Positions 9,556 to 18,774 of a DNA stretch of 64,000 bases are shown in pieces (the stretch's first letter is position 1; the number at the start of each line of letters is the position of its first letter). The position numbers were made by a program, and so were the translations under genes. Where the stretch lies: assembly GCF_001645385.1 (NCBI RefSeq), contig NZ_LVHI01000012.1:38404-102403 (forward strand), given 5' to 3'. Source of the DNA: Rhodococcoides kyotonense (GTDB lineage: Bacteria; Actinomycetota; Actinomycetes; Mycobacteriales; Mycobacteriaceae). The notes under the pieces are model-generated. The model searched no databases. It was not told the DNA's origin and worked only from the letters and a program-made list of their open reading frames with translations.

Positions 9556-9558
9556 TCT
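9553..9558 (+). promoter_or_regulatory. -10 box of a probably leaderless tldD-like gene
   Basis: TAATCT lies eight bases before GTG 9567 and no ribosome site is present. It overlaps the stop codon of the exporter gene. Confidence 0.45.
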
Positions 9559-9566
9559 CCGTGTCT

Positions 9567-11093
9567 GTGACCCAGCCGCCCCACCGCGATGTCGATCCGG
9601 ACTTCCGTGCGATGCCGTGCGGTGAACTGGCCGCTGCTGCCCTGGACGTCGCGCGGCGCGCCGGTGCGTCGCACGCGGACTTCCGAGTGCAGCGCCTCAC
9701 CACGCAATCGCTGAACCTGCGCGACGGCGTCGTCCAGTCGGCCGTGGACGGCTCCGAAATCGGCCTCGCAGTGCGCGTCGTCGTGGACGGTACGTGGGGT
9801 TTCGCGTCGCACAGCGATCTGTCGGTCGACGCGGCCGCGGCGACGGCACGCACGGCCGTCGACATCGCGCAGGCACTCCGGTCGCTGAACCGCGAACGCG
9901 TCGAGCTCGCCGACGAGCCCGTGTACGCGAACGCGACATGGGTGTCGGAGTACGACGTCGATCCGTTTCACGTTCCGACCCGCGACAAGGTCGAACTGCT
10001 CACCGACTACTCCGCCCGCCTTCGCGCGTCGGACGGCGTCGATCATGTGACCGCTTCGGTACTGCAGGTCAAGGAACAGACGTACTACGCCGATCTGGCC
10101 GGCAGTTCGATCACGCAGCAACGAGTCCGGCTCCACCCCCAGCTCGAAGCGACGACGGTCGACACGGCCGCGGGCGCCTTCGAGACGATGCGCACTCTCG
10201 CCCCGCCGGTCAGCCGTGGATGGGAGTACCTCGGTGCCGACAGCACGTGGGACTGGTCGGACGAACTGACGCGCATCCCCGGATGGCTCGCCGAGAAGGT
10301 GAAGTCGCCGTCCGTCGTTCCGGGTCCGACCGACCTGGTGATCGACCCGACCAATCTGTGGCTCACGATCCACGAATCCATCGGTCACGCAACCGAGTAC
10401 GACCGCGCAGTCGGGTACGAGGCGGCGTACGCCGGTACGTCGTTCGCGACCCCGGACCAACTCGGCACACTGAGGTACGGCAGCGACATCATGCACGTGA
10501 CGGCCGACCGCACGGAGGTGGGCGGGCTCTCCACCATCGGCTACGACGACGACGGCGTGGCCGCGCAGCAGTGGGATCTGATCCGTGACGGCGTGCTCGT
10601 CGGCTATCAGCTCGACCGCGTGTTCGCGCCGAGGCTGGGACTCTCCCGCTCCAACGGGTGCTCGTACGCCGACTCGGCGCAGCACGTTCCGATTCAACGA
10701 ATGGCGAACGTGTCCCTGCAACCGGATCCCGTCGTCGATCGCACCATCGACGATCTGGTCGCCTCGGTCGACGACGGGATCTACGTCGTCGGCGACAAGA
10801 GCTGGTCGATCGACATGCAGCGCTACAACTTCCAGTTCACCGGACAGCGGTTCTTCCGCATCAGGAACGGCGTGCTCGACGGCCAGGTGCGCGATGTCGC
10901 CTATCAAGCGACGACGACCGACTTCTGGGGATCGATGGATCTCGTCGGCGGCGTGTCGACGCGACGCCTCGGTGGCGCGTTCAACTGCGGAAAGGCGCAG
11001 CCCGGTCAGGTCGCGGCCGTCAGTCACGGATGTCCCGCTGCCGTCTTCCGTGGAGTGAACGTTCTCAACACGCGATCGGAGGCAGGCCAGTGA
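9567..11093 (+). CDS. tldD: TldD/PmbA family metalloprotease, TldD-like subunit
   Basis: A 508-residue protein of the TldD family. TldD and TldE (PmbA) form a heterodimer that unfolds and cleaves peptides, for example in microcin B17 maturation and CcdA turnover; only TldD holds the zinc. The metal motif HExxxH is seen as HESIGHATEYD around residue 269, and the C-terminal SHGCPAAVFRG stretch with its cysteine matches the further ligand position. The start is taken as GTG 9567 because a TAATCT box lies eight bases upstream; GTG 9561 is an alternative. The stop overlaps the start of the next gene by 4 bp (GTGA), as expected for two subunits made together. Confidence 0.92.
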   Translation: MTQPPHRDVDPDFRAMPCGELAAAALDVARRAGASHADFRVQRLTTQSLNLRDGVVQSAVDGSEIGLAVRVVVDGTWGFASHSDLSVDAAAATARTAVDIAQALRSLNRERVELADEPVYANATWVSEYDVDPFHVPTRDKVELLTDYSARLRASDGVDHVTASVLQVKEQTYYADLAGSSITQQRVRLHPQLEATTVDTAAGAFETMRTLAPPVSRGWEYLGADSTWDWSDELTRIPGWLAEKVKSPSVVPGPTDLVIDPTNLWLTIHESIGHATEYDRAVGYEAAYAGTSFATPDQLGTLRYGSDIMHVTADRTEVGGLSTIGYDDDGVAAQQWDLIRDGVLVGYQLDRVFAPRLGLSRSNGCSYADSAQHVPIQRMANVSLQPDPVVDRTIDDLVASVDDGIYVVGDKSWSIDMQRYNFQFTGQRFFRIRNGVLDGQVRDVAYQATTTDFWGSMDLVGGVSTRRLGGAFNCGKAQPGQVAAVSHGCPAAVFRGVNVLNTRSEAGQ

Positions 11094-12451
11094 TTCCCGG
11101 TCACGAGGTCGTCGAGCGGGTGCTCGCACTCGCCACGGTCGACGACACGTTCGTCATCGTCACCGACTCCAGCGAGGCGTCGTTGCGCTGGGCCGGAAAT
11201 TCGATGACCACCAACGGAATCGGAATTTCGCGACACTGGACCGTCGTCTCCGTCGTCCGTGGATCCAGCGACACGAAGGTCGCGACGATGTCGTCGACGA
11301 GCGTCGACCCGGACGAGATCGCGTCGATCGTCGCAGCGTGCGAGAACACCGCTCGCGCAGCCGAACCCGCCGAGGATGCGATGCCACTCGTCACCGGCAC
11401 CGGCGATCCGGACGACTGGGCCGCCGACACCGCGCTCACGAGCATCGGCGTGTTCGGCCGTTTCACCGAGGACCTCGCCGCGGGCTTCGCCGGCCGGGAC
11501 CAGCTGTACGGCTTCGCCCATCACCGCCTCGACACGGTCTGGCTCGGATCGACGTCGGGGATCCGGCGCCGTTTCACGCAGCCCACCGGCTCGATCGAGA
11601 TCAACGGCAAACGCGACGACGCGAGTGCCTGGGTCGGCGCGAGCACCAAGCACTTCGACGACGTGAACGTCGCCTCGTTGCTGAGTGACCTGTCGACGCG
11701 GCTGGGGTGGGCTTCGACGCAACTCGATCTTCCAGCAGGACGATACGAGACGTTGCTACCGCCGTCGGCCATCGCCGATCTGATGATCTACCTGATGTGG
11801 ACGATGGAAGGCCGGGGAGCGCAGGAAGGTCATACGGCGTTGTCGCGGCCGGGCGGCACACGCGTCGGCGAGAAGCTCGGTTCGATTCCCCTGACGCTGT
11901 TCTCCGATCCGAACTACGCCGGGCTCGAGTACTCGCCCTTCGTCGCGACCGGTGCGTCCAACGATTCGGTCTCGGTGTTCGACAACGGAATGGCCACCTC
12001 GCGCGTCGACTGGGTACGTGACGGTGCCGTCGGAGCGCTGGCGTACCCGCGGTTCCTCGCCGACAAGTACGACACCGACCCCGTGATCCCCGGCGACAAC
12101 CTCGTCCTGACGGGCGGCAGCGACGCCGACCTGGACGCGATGATCGCACGCACCGAGCGTGGACTGCTGCTGACGACGCTGTGGTACATCCGAGAGGTCG
12201 ATCCCGCCACGTTGCTGCTCACCGGACTGACCCGTGACGGCGTCTACCTCGTCGAGGACGGAACGGTCACCGGAGCCGTCAACAATTTCCGCTTCAACGA
12301 GAGCCCACTGGATCTGCTGCGCCGCGTCACCGAGGCCGGGGCGACGGAGAAGACGCTGCCCCGGGAGTGGAAGGACTGGTTCACGCGAACGGCGATGCCG
12401 CCGTTACGTATTCCTGATTTCCACATGTCCTCGGTGAGCAAAGCACAGTAG
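11090..12451 (+). CDS. TldD/PmbA family protein, TldE-like partner subunit
   Basis: A 453-residue paralogue of the preceding protein with the same overall fold (for example the glycine-rich C-terminal part DGVYLVEDGTVTGAVNNFRF) but without an HExxxH zinc motif, as in TldE/PmbA. It is therefore inferred to be the non-catalytic half of a TldD/E protease. The GTG start overlaps the tldD stop by 4 bp. It ends two bases from the convergent VOC gene, leaving no room for a separate terminator. Confidence 0.88.
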   Translation: MIPGHEVVERVLALATVDDTFVIVTDSSEASLRWAGNSMTTNGIGISRHWTVVSVVRGSSDTKVATMSSTSVDPDEIASIVAACENTARAAEPAEDAMPLVTGTGDPDDWAADTALTSIGVFGRFTEDLAAGFAGRDQLYGFAHHRLDTVWLGSTSGIRRRFTQPTGSIEINGKRDDASAWVGASTKHFDDVNVASLLSDLSTRLGWASTQLDLPAGRYETLLPPSAIADLMIYLMWTMEGRGAQEGHTALSRPGGTRVGEKLGSIPLTLFSDPNYAGLEYSPFVATGASNDSVSVFDNGMATSRVDWVRDGAVGALAYPRFLADKYDTDPVIPGDNLVLTGGSDADLDAMIARTERGLLLTTLWYIREVDPATLLLTGLTRDGVYLVEDGTVTGAVNNFRFNESPLDLLRRVTEAGATEKTLPREWKDWFTRTAMPPLRIPDFHMSSVSKAQ

Positions 12452-12453
12452 GA

Positions 12454-12879
12454 CTACTTCTCCGGTCCTGAGATCTCCAGCGCGATGTTGTCCGGGTCAC
12501 GGAATTCCAGGATGCTCAGGCCTTCGCCGGCCGACTTGATGCCCTCGTGACGAATTCCCAGTTCGTCGAGGGTCGCCACGGCGTTCTCGAGATCGTCGTA
12601 GGTCGCGACGGCGAAGCTCAGGTGGTCGAGGCCTGCGCGGTCTTCGTCGAACCGATCCTCGCCCGGCGCAACCGGACGAAGGCCGAACAGTCCCCCGGCG
12701 AACGAGTAGATCACTCCCCCGAACAGAAACCACAGCTCCTTCTTGGTCTGCTCGTCGGCGTTCGGATCCCACTCGTACGCGACGTCGAAGCCGAACACGT
12801 CGTCGTAGAACTTCCGCGAGACGTCGATGTCGCTGACGGTGATGCGGACGTGGTGGAAATCGGTAGCTGCTATCGCCAT
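12454..12879 (-). CDS. VOC family protein (glyoxalase/bleomycin resistance/dioxygenase fold)
   Basis: A 141-residue protein with two beta-alpha-beta-beta-beta units of the vicinal-oxygen-chelate fold. Likely metal ligands are the histidine in DFHHVRITVSDI near the start, the histidine in GLDHLSFAV and the glutamate in NIALEISGPEK near the end. It could be a lyase, dioxygenase-like enzyme or small-molecule binder; the sequence does not tell. The ATG has GAGGAGAG upstream. It is divergent from the UvrA-like gene with 186 bp between the starts. Confidence 0.85.
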   Translation of the reverse strand: MAIAATDFHHVRITVSDIDVSRKFYDDVFGFDVAYEWDPNADEQTKKELWFLFGGVIYSFAGGLFGLRPVAPGEDRFDEDRAGLDHLSFAVATYDDLENAVATLDELGIRHEGIKSAGEGLSILEFRDPDNIALEISGPEK

Positions 12880-13022
12880 GGTGTGTCTCTCCTCGTCGAA
12901 GACCTGTCGCCGTCGCGCTGCCCGCGTGCCACCCCGCCGAAGAGTGCACCACCGAGCGCGAGTCGAAACGCGCGAAGCCCACTCCGGTCAGGATTCGAGA
13001 AGTATCACGGCGCCGCTGGAAC

Positions 13023-13028
13023 TAACGT
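13023..13028 (+). promoter_or_regulatory. -10 box of the UvrA-like gene
   Basis: TAACGT at this place would start transcription near 13036, giving a 30-base leader that holds GAGAGG before ATG 13066. A GTG at 13036, in frame, would be a leaderless alternative start. Confidence 0.4.
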
Positions 13029-13065
13029 ATTCCGCGTGAACCCACCGAGGGAGAGGCGACAACGG

Positions 13066-15447
13066 ATGGCAGCGAGTGCGGGCACACGGTCACCCGAGAT
13101 GCACGCGGCCGACAGCCACGATCTGATTCGAGTCCAGGGCGCGCGGGTCAACAACCTGCAGGACATCAGTGTCGAGATCCCCAAACGCCGACTGACCGTG
13201 TTCACCGGCGTGTCCGGTTCGGGCAAGAGCTCTCTCGTGTTCAGCACGATCGCCGCCGAGTCGCAGCGCATGATCAACGAGACGTACAGCGCGTTCGTCC
13301 AAGGTTTCATGCCGACGCTCGCGCGGCCCGACGTCGATGTGCTCGACGGCCTGACCACGGCGATCATCGTCGATCAGCAGCGGATGGGTGCCAATCCGCA
13401 CTCGACGGTCGGCACTGCCACCGACGCCAACGCGATGCTGCGCATCCTGTTCAGCCGCCTCGGTGCGCCGCACATCGGGTCGCCTCAGGCGTTCTCGTTC
13501 AACGTCGCGTCGATCTCCGGCGCCGGAGCCGTCACAATGCAGAAGGGCGGGCGTGAGACCAAGGAGAAGCGGACCTTCTCGATCACCGGCGGCATGTGTC
13601 CGCGCTGCGAGGGACGCGGGTCGGTCAGCGACATCGACCTGACGGCGCTGTACGACGACAGCAAGTCCCTCAACGAGAGTGCGATCACGATCCCCGGATA
13701 CAGCATGGAGGGGTGGTACGGCCGAATCTTCCGTGGCTGCGGCTACTTCGACCCCGACAAGCCGATCGCGAAGTTCACCAAGAAGGAACTGAACGATCTC
13801 CTCTACCGCGAGCCGACCAAGATCAAGATCGAGGGCATCAACCTCACCTACTCGGGTCTCGTTCCCCAGATCCAGAAGTCGTTCCTGTCCAAGGACGTCG
13901 ACGCGATGCAGCCGCACATCCGCGCGTTCGTCGAGCGTGCGGTGACGTTCCAGACGTGTCCGGAGTGCGACGGGACCCGTCTCAACGAGGGCGCGAGGTC
14001 GTCGAAGATCAAGGGAATCTCCATCGCCGACGCGTGCGCGATGCAGATCAGCGACCTCGCGAAGTGGGTGGGCGGGCTGAAGGAACCGTCCGTCGCACCC
14101 CTGCTCGAGTCGCTCGGCGAGACGCTCGACTCGTTCGTGCAGATCGGACTGGGCTACTTGTCGCTCGAGCGTCCCGCAGGCACGCTCTCCGGTGGTGAAG
14201 CTCAGCGCACCAAGATGATTCGGCACCTGGGTTCGTCGCTCACCGACGTGACCTACGTCTTCGACGAGCCGACCACCGGTCTGCATCCGCACGACATCCA
14301 GAACATGAACGACCTTCTGCTGCAACTGCGGGACAAGGGCAACACCGTTCTCGTCGTGGAACACAAACCCGAAACGATCGTGATCGCCGATCACATCGTC
14401 GATCTCGGGCCCGGGGCCGGATCCGCCGGTGGCACAGTATGTTTCGAGGGCACGGTCGACGGCCTGCGTTCGAGCGACACGATCACCGGACGGCACTTCG
14501 ACGACCGGGCGACGCTGAAGGAGTCCGTCCGAGAGTTCACCGAGGTCGTCGAGATCCGCGGCGCCGATACGCACAACCTGCAGAACGTCGACGTCGACGT
14601 GCCGCTCGGGGTGCTGACCGTCGTCACGGGCGTCGCGGGCTCCGGCAAGAGCTCGCTCATCCACGGGTCGCTGTCCGGGTTGGACGACGTCGTCGCCATC
14701 GATCAGGGCGCGATCCGTGGGTCGCGTCGTAGCAATCCCGCGACGTACACCGGACTGCTCGAGCCGATCCGCAAGGCGTTCGCGACGACGAACGGCGTCA
14801 AGCCTGCTCTGTTCAGCGCGAATTCGGAAGGCGCCTGCCCGACGTGCAACGGCAACGGTGTCATCTACTCGGACCTGGCGATGATGGCAGGCGTCGCAAC
14901 CCCGTGCGAGGAATGCGAGGGCAAGCGCTTCCAGGCATCGGTCCTCGAATACCACCTCGGCGGCAAGGACATCAGCGAGGTGCTCGAGATGTCGGCGGCG
15001 GAAGCGCACCAGTTCTTCGGTGAGACGTCGAAACTGGCTGCGGCGCACAAGATCCTGACGCGATTCGTCGACGTCGGCCTCGGCTACATCAAACTGGGTC
15101 AACCGCTGACCACCCTCTCCGGCGGTGAGCGTCAGCGGCTCAAGCTCGCGACCCACATGGGCGAGAAGGGCGGAATCTACGTTCTCGACGAGCCGACGAC
15201 CGGCCTCCACCTGGCCGACGTCGAACAGCTGCTCGGTCTGTTGGATCGTCTCGTCGATGCGGGCAAGTCGGTCATCGTGATCGAACATCATCAAGCGGTC
15301 ATGGCACACGCGGACTGGATCATCGACCTCGGCCCCGGCGCCGGTCACGACGGCGGTCGCGTCGTCTTCGAGGGCACGCCGACCGATCTCGTCGCCGATC
15401 GGTCCACGCTGACGGGCGAGCATCTCGCGGCGTACGTGGGGCGCTAG
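13066..15447 (+). CDS. Short UvrA-like ABC ATPase
   Basis: A 793-residue double ABC ATPase of the UvrA family. Walker A motifs are GVSGSGKSS (about residue 48) and GVAGSGKSS (about 522); signature motifs LSGGEAQR and LSGGERQR are near 374 and 683; DEPTTGLH occurs in both halves. Zinc-binding cysteine pairs are CPRCEGRG, CPECDGTR, CPTCNGNG and CEECEGKR. It is about 150 residues shorter than housekeeping UvrA and appears to lack much of the UvrB-binding/insertion region, as in the actinobacterial UvrA-like group linked to drug resistance and damage tolerance. It is unlikely to be the normal uvrA. Start chosen at ATG 13066 (GAGAGG nine bases upstream). Confidence 0.88.
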   Translation: MAASAGTRSPEMHAADSHDLIRVQGARVNNLQDISVEIPKRRLTVFTGVSGSGKSSLVFSTIAAESQRMINETYSAFVQGFMPTLARPDVDVLDGLTTAIIVDQQRMGANPHSTVGTATDANAMLRILFSRLGAPHIGSPQAFSFNVASISGAGAVTMQKGGRETKEKRTFSITGGMCPRCEGRGSVSDIDLTALYDDSKSLNESAITIPGYSMEGWYGRIFRGCGYFDPDKPIAKFTKKELNDLLYREPTKIKIEGINLTYSGLVPQIQKSFLSKDVDAMQPHIRAFVERAVTFQTCPECDGTRLNEGARSSKIKGISIADACAMQISDLAKWVGGLKEPSVAPLLESLGETLDSFVQIGLGYLSLERPAGTLSGGEAQRTKMIRHLGSSLTDVTYVFDEPTTGLHPHDIQNMNDLLLQLRDKGNTVLVVEHKPETIVIADHIVDLGPGAGSAGGTVCFEGTVDGLRSSDTITGRHFDDRATLKESVREFTEVVEIRGADTHNLQNVDVDVPLGVLTVVTGVAGSGKSSLIHGSLSGLDDVVAIDQGAIRGSRRSNPATYTGLLEPIRKAFATTNGVKPALFSANSEGACPTCNGNGVIYSDLAMMAGVATPCEECEGKRFQASVLEYHLGGKDISEVLEMSAAEAHQFFGETSKLAAAHKILTRFVDVGLGYIKLGQPLTTLSGGERQRLKLATHMGEKGGIYVLDEPTTGLHLADVEQLLGLLDRLVDAGKSVIVIEHHQAVMAHADWIIDLGPGAGHDGGRVVFEGTPTDLVADRSTLTGEHLAAYVGR

Positions 15448-15452
15448 CCCTC

Positions 15453-15492
15453 GTGCGCGCGAATGCATAACCCTCTATGTACTCGCGCGCAC
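15453..15492. terminator. Bidirectional hairpin between the UvrA-like and WYL regulator genes
   Basis: GTGCGCGCGA (15453-15462) pairs perfectly with TCGCGCGCAC (15483-15492). The 20-base loop can add CATA/TATG pairing. It lies where two convergent genes meet; its right arm covers the last codons of the regulator. Confidence 0.65.
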
Positions 15493-16434
15493 ATGGGGTG
15501 CATGACGCGTCATCATCCGCTGAGCGCGGTCGAACACCGCGGCCCGCACGTCTGCGGGGCCGAGCAGTTCACAGTCGCCTCCGAGCATCCATACCGTCGA
15601 ACAGGCATGTGCCACACCGCCGAACAGTGCGTCGAGTTCGACCCACCCGTCGTGCGGGGCCGATGTCTCGTCCACTCGGATCGCGGTGGCGGCGACGTGG
15701 TCCAGCTGATCGGGCCGCACACGCAGTCGAACGGACACGGTGTCCCGACTCGACCTGAACCGTCGGCGACCGGCATCCCACAGCGCACCGAGATCGACCT
15801 TCGGACTCCTGCGGGCGTCGTCGTCCAGTAGTTCCGCACGGCGAATCCGAGACAGTCGATAGGTCCGTTCGTCCCCGTCCACCGTCGCCATCAGGTACCA
15901 GTGCCCGGCGGCGTACACGAGTCCGATCGGGTCCACCGTCCGCACGCTCGGCGTACCGCTACGGCCCTCGTAGTCGAGCCGTAGTCGGCGCCCGAGAAAG
16001 ACCCCGCGCTGGACGACGTCGAGATACTCGTCGCGTTCGGGGTCTCGGAGCCAGCCTTCGGGCCGGACCAGTACGCGGTCGGCCACCGACGTCGCGACGC
16101 GTCGCTGCTCGTCGGGCAACGACGCCGCGACCTTGCGCATAGCGGACGCGAAGGCCGACCCCATGCCGAGCGACGCCGACGCGTCCGCGGACATGAGCGC
16201 TGTCGCCTCCTCCGCGGTCAAGCCGGTGAGGTCCGTCGTGAAGCCGGGAAGAAGCTCGAAACCTCCGTGACGACCGCGTTCGGCGAACACCGGGAAGCCC
16301 GAGGTGGACAAGGCGTCGATGTCCCGCAGCACCGTGCGCTCCGAGACTTCGAGCTCGGCAGCCAGCTGCGACGCGGACATGCGCCCACGATGTCTCAGCA
16401 GAAGAACCAACGAGATCAATCTGTCCGCGCGCAC
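15475..16434 (-). CDS. WYL-domain transcriptional regulator (YafY/DeoR type)
   Basis: A 319-residue regulator with an N-terminal helix-turn-helix (ASQLAAELEVSERTVLRDI) and a C-terminal WYL domain (GLVYAAGHWYLMATVDGDERTYRLSRI), which usually binds a small ligand or nucleic acid. The GTG at 16434 is preferred because GAGG lies eight bases upstream and the protein then begins MRADRLISL, the usual family start. The frame is open further upstream to 16512. A palindromic operator lies 15 bp before the start, in the gap to the divergent DinB-like gene, so it probably controls both itself and that gene. Confidence 0.88.
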   Translation of the reverse strand: MRADRLISLVLLLRHRGRMSASQLAAELEVSERTVLRDIDALSTSGFPVFAERGRHGGFELLPGFTTDLTGLTAEEATALMSADASASLGMGSAFASAMRKVAASLPDEQRRVATSVADRVLVRPEGWLRDPERDEYLDVVQRGVFLGRRLRLDYEGRSGTPSVRTVDPIGLVYAAGHWYLMATVDGDERTYRLSRIRRAELLDDDARRSPKVDLGALWDAGRRRFRSSRDTVSVRLRVRPDQLDHVAATAIRVDETSAPHDGWVELDALFGGVAHACSTVWMLGGDCELLGPADVRAAVFDRAQRMMTRHAPHVRAST

Positions 16435-16449
16435 TCGCCGATCCTCGCA

Positions 16450-16480
16450 CGAATACACGACAGAAGATGTCATGTATTCG
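16450..16480. promoter_or_regulatory. Palindromic operator in the divergent promoter region
   Basis: CGAATACACGACA (16450-16462) and TGTCATGTATTCG (16468-16480) form an inverted repeat with 12 of 13 positions matching around a 5-base centre. It is 15 bp from the regulator start. Its right arm overlaps the expected -35 position of a promoter with TACCGT at 16498-16503 that would serve the gene at 16530. Confidence 0.7.
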
Positions 16481-16529
16481 ATGTTGACTTCTTCTCGTAC
16501 CGTTCGAACCACGACGAAACGAGAGCATC

Positions 16530-17129
16530 ATGACCGACATCGCACTCGATCCCCGGCCCCTCTACCGCGACGCGCTGGCCTGGGTCGCCGACCTGATGGA
16601 AGCAACTCGCGACGACCAGATGACGCTGCCGACGCCGTGCCCGGACTTCGACGTCCGAGCGCTGCTGGGGCACCAGATCGCGGGTGTGCGACGCGCCAGG
16701 ACGATGGCACTGGGCGGCGACCCCACGACCGTGCCGGTGGTGCTCACCGGGTTCGACGACGCGACTGCCGCGTATCGAGAGGAGGCCCGACTGGCGCTCG
16801 AGGCATGGGCGGGTGAGAACACGCTCGACATGACGGTCACGGCGCCCTGGGGAACCGTGCCGGGCCGCGCCGCGGTGTGGGCCTACATCAACGAAACCCT
16901 CGTTCACGGATGGGATCTGGCGGTGTCGACGGGTCGTCCGTCCGAGGCCGAACCCCGGCTCGTGGAACCCGTGCTCGCCGCCGCCGCACGCGCGATTCCC
17001 GCCGAGCCTCGCGACGTCATGCCTTTCGACGAGGTCGTCGAACCCGCCGCCGACGCCGGCCCGACCGAACGCCTCGTCAATTGGTCCGGCCGGGTCAGTG
17101 CTCCGTGGCTCGGTGCCGCGTCACGCTGA
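16530..17129 (+). CDS. TIGR03086 family (DinB/MDMPI-like) metal-binding protein
   Basis: A 199-residue four-helix-bundle protein of the DinB-like, mycothiol-dependent maleylpyruvate isomerase-related group. Visible family features are LPTPCPDFDVRALLGHQ near residue 40 and the metal-ligand stretch NETLVHGWDLAVSTGRP near 125. Relatives are mycothiol-linked transferases or isomerases; the reaction here is unknown. GAGAG precedes the ATG. Control is probably through the divergent WYL regulator. Its end overlaps the convergent amidohydrolase gene by 9 bp. Confidence 0.85.
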   Translation: MTDIALDPRPLYRDALAWVADLMEATRDDQMTLPTPCPDFDVRALLGHQIAGVRRARTMALGGDPTTVPVVLTGFDDATAAYREEARLALEAWAGENTLDMTVTAPWGTVPGRAAVWAYINETLVHGWDLAVSTGRPSEAEPRLVEPVLAAAARAIPAEPRDVMPFDEVVEPAADAGPTERLVNWSGRVSAPWLGAASR

Positions 17130-18740
17130 GCCGTCGAACACCCGGGTGCCCGCGAGGTAGGTGGCGCGGACGTCGAGGTCGGCGATGTCTTCCGGCGGGA
17201 CGGTGCGAGGATCGGCGGACAGCACGACGAAGTCCGCGTACTTGCCGACTTCGATGGAGCCGATCTCGTTCTCGGAGAACAGTTGCCAGGCTGCGTCGAT
17301 GGTCTGAGCGCGAATGGCCTGTTCGACGGTCAGCCGTTGTTCCGGACCGGAGACGTGCCCGTTCGGTGTCGTTCTCGTGACTGCGACGGCGATGTTGCGC
17401 AGCGGTTCCTCCGGAGTGACGGGAGGATCGTTGTGCAGGGAAACCCTCATGCCTGCCGCTACGGCCGACCCGGCGGGCATCCACCTCGATCCATGCTCGG
17501 GCCCGAAGAGTCCGTCGACGAGAACGTCACCCCAGTAATGGATCTGGTCGACGAACAGGCTGCACGTCACGCCGAGCGATACCGCGCGTGCGATCTGATC
17601 GTCGCGGATCGCGCCGACGTGTTCGAGGCGCAGCCGGTGGTCCGGACGGGGGTGGCGAGTGAGGACGCTGTCGTACACATCCAGAATCGTGTCGATCCCG
17701 TTGTCGCCCATGACGTGACACGCCAACGGCCATCCCAGCGGAAAGTAGGCGTCGACGATTTCGGTCAGCTGTTCGCGGGTGTAGTTCGCGTGCCCGCACG
17801 ATCCCGGCTCGACGCCGATGGCCGCGGTGGCGTCGGTGTCGAGGTACGGGAACGTCAAGTCGATGTTGCCGATCCACGGCGAACCGTCCACCCAGATCTT
17901 GATTCCCGTAGCGCGCACCATGTCGTCGCCCGCACCAGGGGTGGATCGCGCGGTCATCGTCGGGTTGGACATCTCGTAGGTACGAAGGCGAACCGTCAGC
18001 GCTCCCTGCGCGTTCAACGCCTCGACGAGAGGGCCGAACTTCGGGTCGTACGCCATCTCGGAACACGTCGTCAGCCCGGCGCGGTTGAGCCGTGCGCACT
18101 CCTCGGCCAACATCTTCGGATAGGAGCCGGCATTCATCGCGGACGAGACGAGCGGAAACACCGCCGCAGTCTCTCGGGCCGTACCGTCGAGCTCGCCGTT
18201 CGCTTCACGCCCGTAGGCCGCGCCCTTCGGGTCGGGTGTGTTGCGGTCCAATCCGTGCAGACGGGCCGCCACGGAGTTGAAGAACGCGAGGTGGCCCGAG
18301 TTGTGCAGGATCACGAGCGGCGTATCCGGTGCGACGGAGTCGAGCCACGCCAGGGTCGGCTCTGGAAGGCCTTTCTGCAGCAACGCATCCCACCCGCTGA
18401 GGAATGCGCCGTCGTCACCGCGGCGCCCGACCTCGTCACGCACGGCCGCCACGACGGCGTCGGCGTCGCGAACGGTCACCGGACGGATGTCGACCATCCG
18501 ATCGGACAGCACCACCGCCTCCATCAGCGGATGGCCGTGCGCCTCGACCAGACCGGGCATCACGCATCCGTCGCCGACGTCGACGACGTGTGTGCTCGGG
18601 CCGATCTCGGAGTCGAGTTCCGCTCTGGTGCCCACCGCGCAGATACGACCGTCCCGCACCGCAACGCCTTCTGCGGTGGGGCGACTCGCGTCCACGGTCA
18701 GCACGGTTCCGACAAGAACAAGATCGGCGTACGACGACAT
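17121..18740 (-). CDS. Amidohydrolase, YtcJ-like family (second copy)
   Basis: A 539-residue relative of the protein at 4692-6287. Motifs include VEAHGHPLMEAVV, where the usual HxH metal pair appears as HGH, then ACHVMGDNGID, HRLRLEHVGAI and the closing HNDPPVTP. The substrate is unknown. The ATG follows GGGAGG with good spacing. It lies 34 bp downstream of the PPOX gene, which in turn is 15 bp downstream of cobN, so all three may be read from the B12-riboswitch transcript. Confidence 0.85.
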   Translation of the reverse strand: MSSYADLVLVGTVLTVDASRPTAEGVAVRDGRICAVGTRAELDSEIGPSTHVVDVGDGCVMPGLVEAHGHPLMEAVVLSDRMVDIRPVTVRDADAVVAAVRDEVGRRGDDGAFLSGWDALLQKGLPEPTLAWLDSVAPDTPLVILHNSGHLAFFNSVAARLHGLDRNTPDPKGAAYGREANGELDGTARETAAVFPLVSSAMNAGSYPKMLAEECARLNRAGLTTCSEMAYDPKFGPLVEALNAQGALTVRLRTYEMSNPTMTARSTPGAGDDMVRATGIKIWVDGSPWIGNIDLTFPYLDTDATAAIGVEPGSCGHANYTREQLTEIVDAYFPLGWPLACHVMGDNGIDTILDVYDSVLTRHPRPDHRLRLEHVGAIRDDQIARAVSLGVTCSLFVDQIHYWGDVLVDGLFGPEHGSRWMPAGSAVAAGMRVSLHNDPPVTPEEPLRNIAVAVTRTTPNGHVSGPEQRLTVEQAIRAQTIDAAWQLFSENEIGSIEVGKYADFVVLSADPRTVPPEDIADLDVRATYLAGTRVFDGSA

Positions 18741-18774
18741 CCTTACCTCCCGAAAAGGAAGTATGCAGGTCGCG

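Noticed and set aside
13090-15468. Long minus-strand open frame (792 codons)
   Set aside because: It is antisense to the UvrA-like gene, whose + strand frame has both ABC cassettes. High GC makes such shadow frames common.
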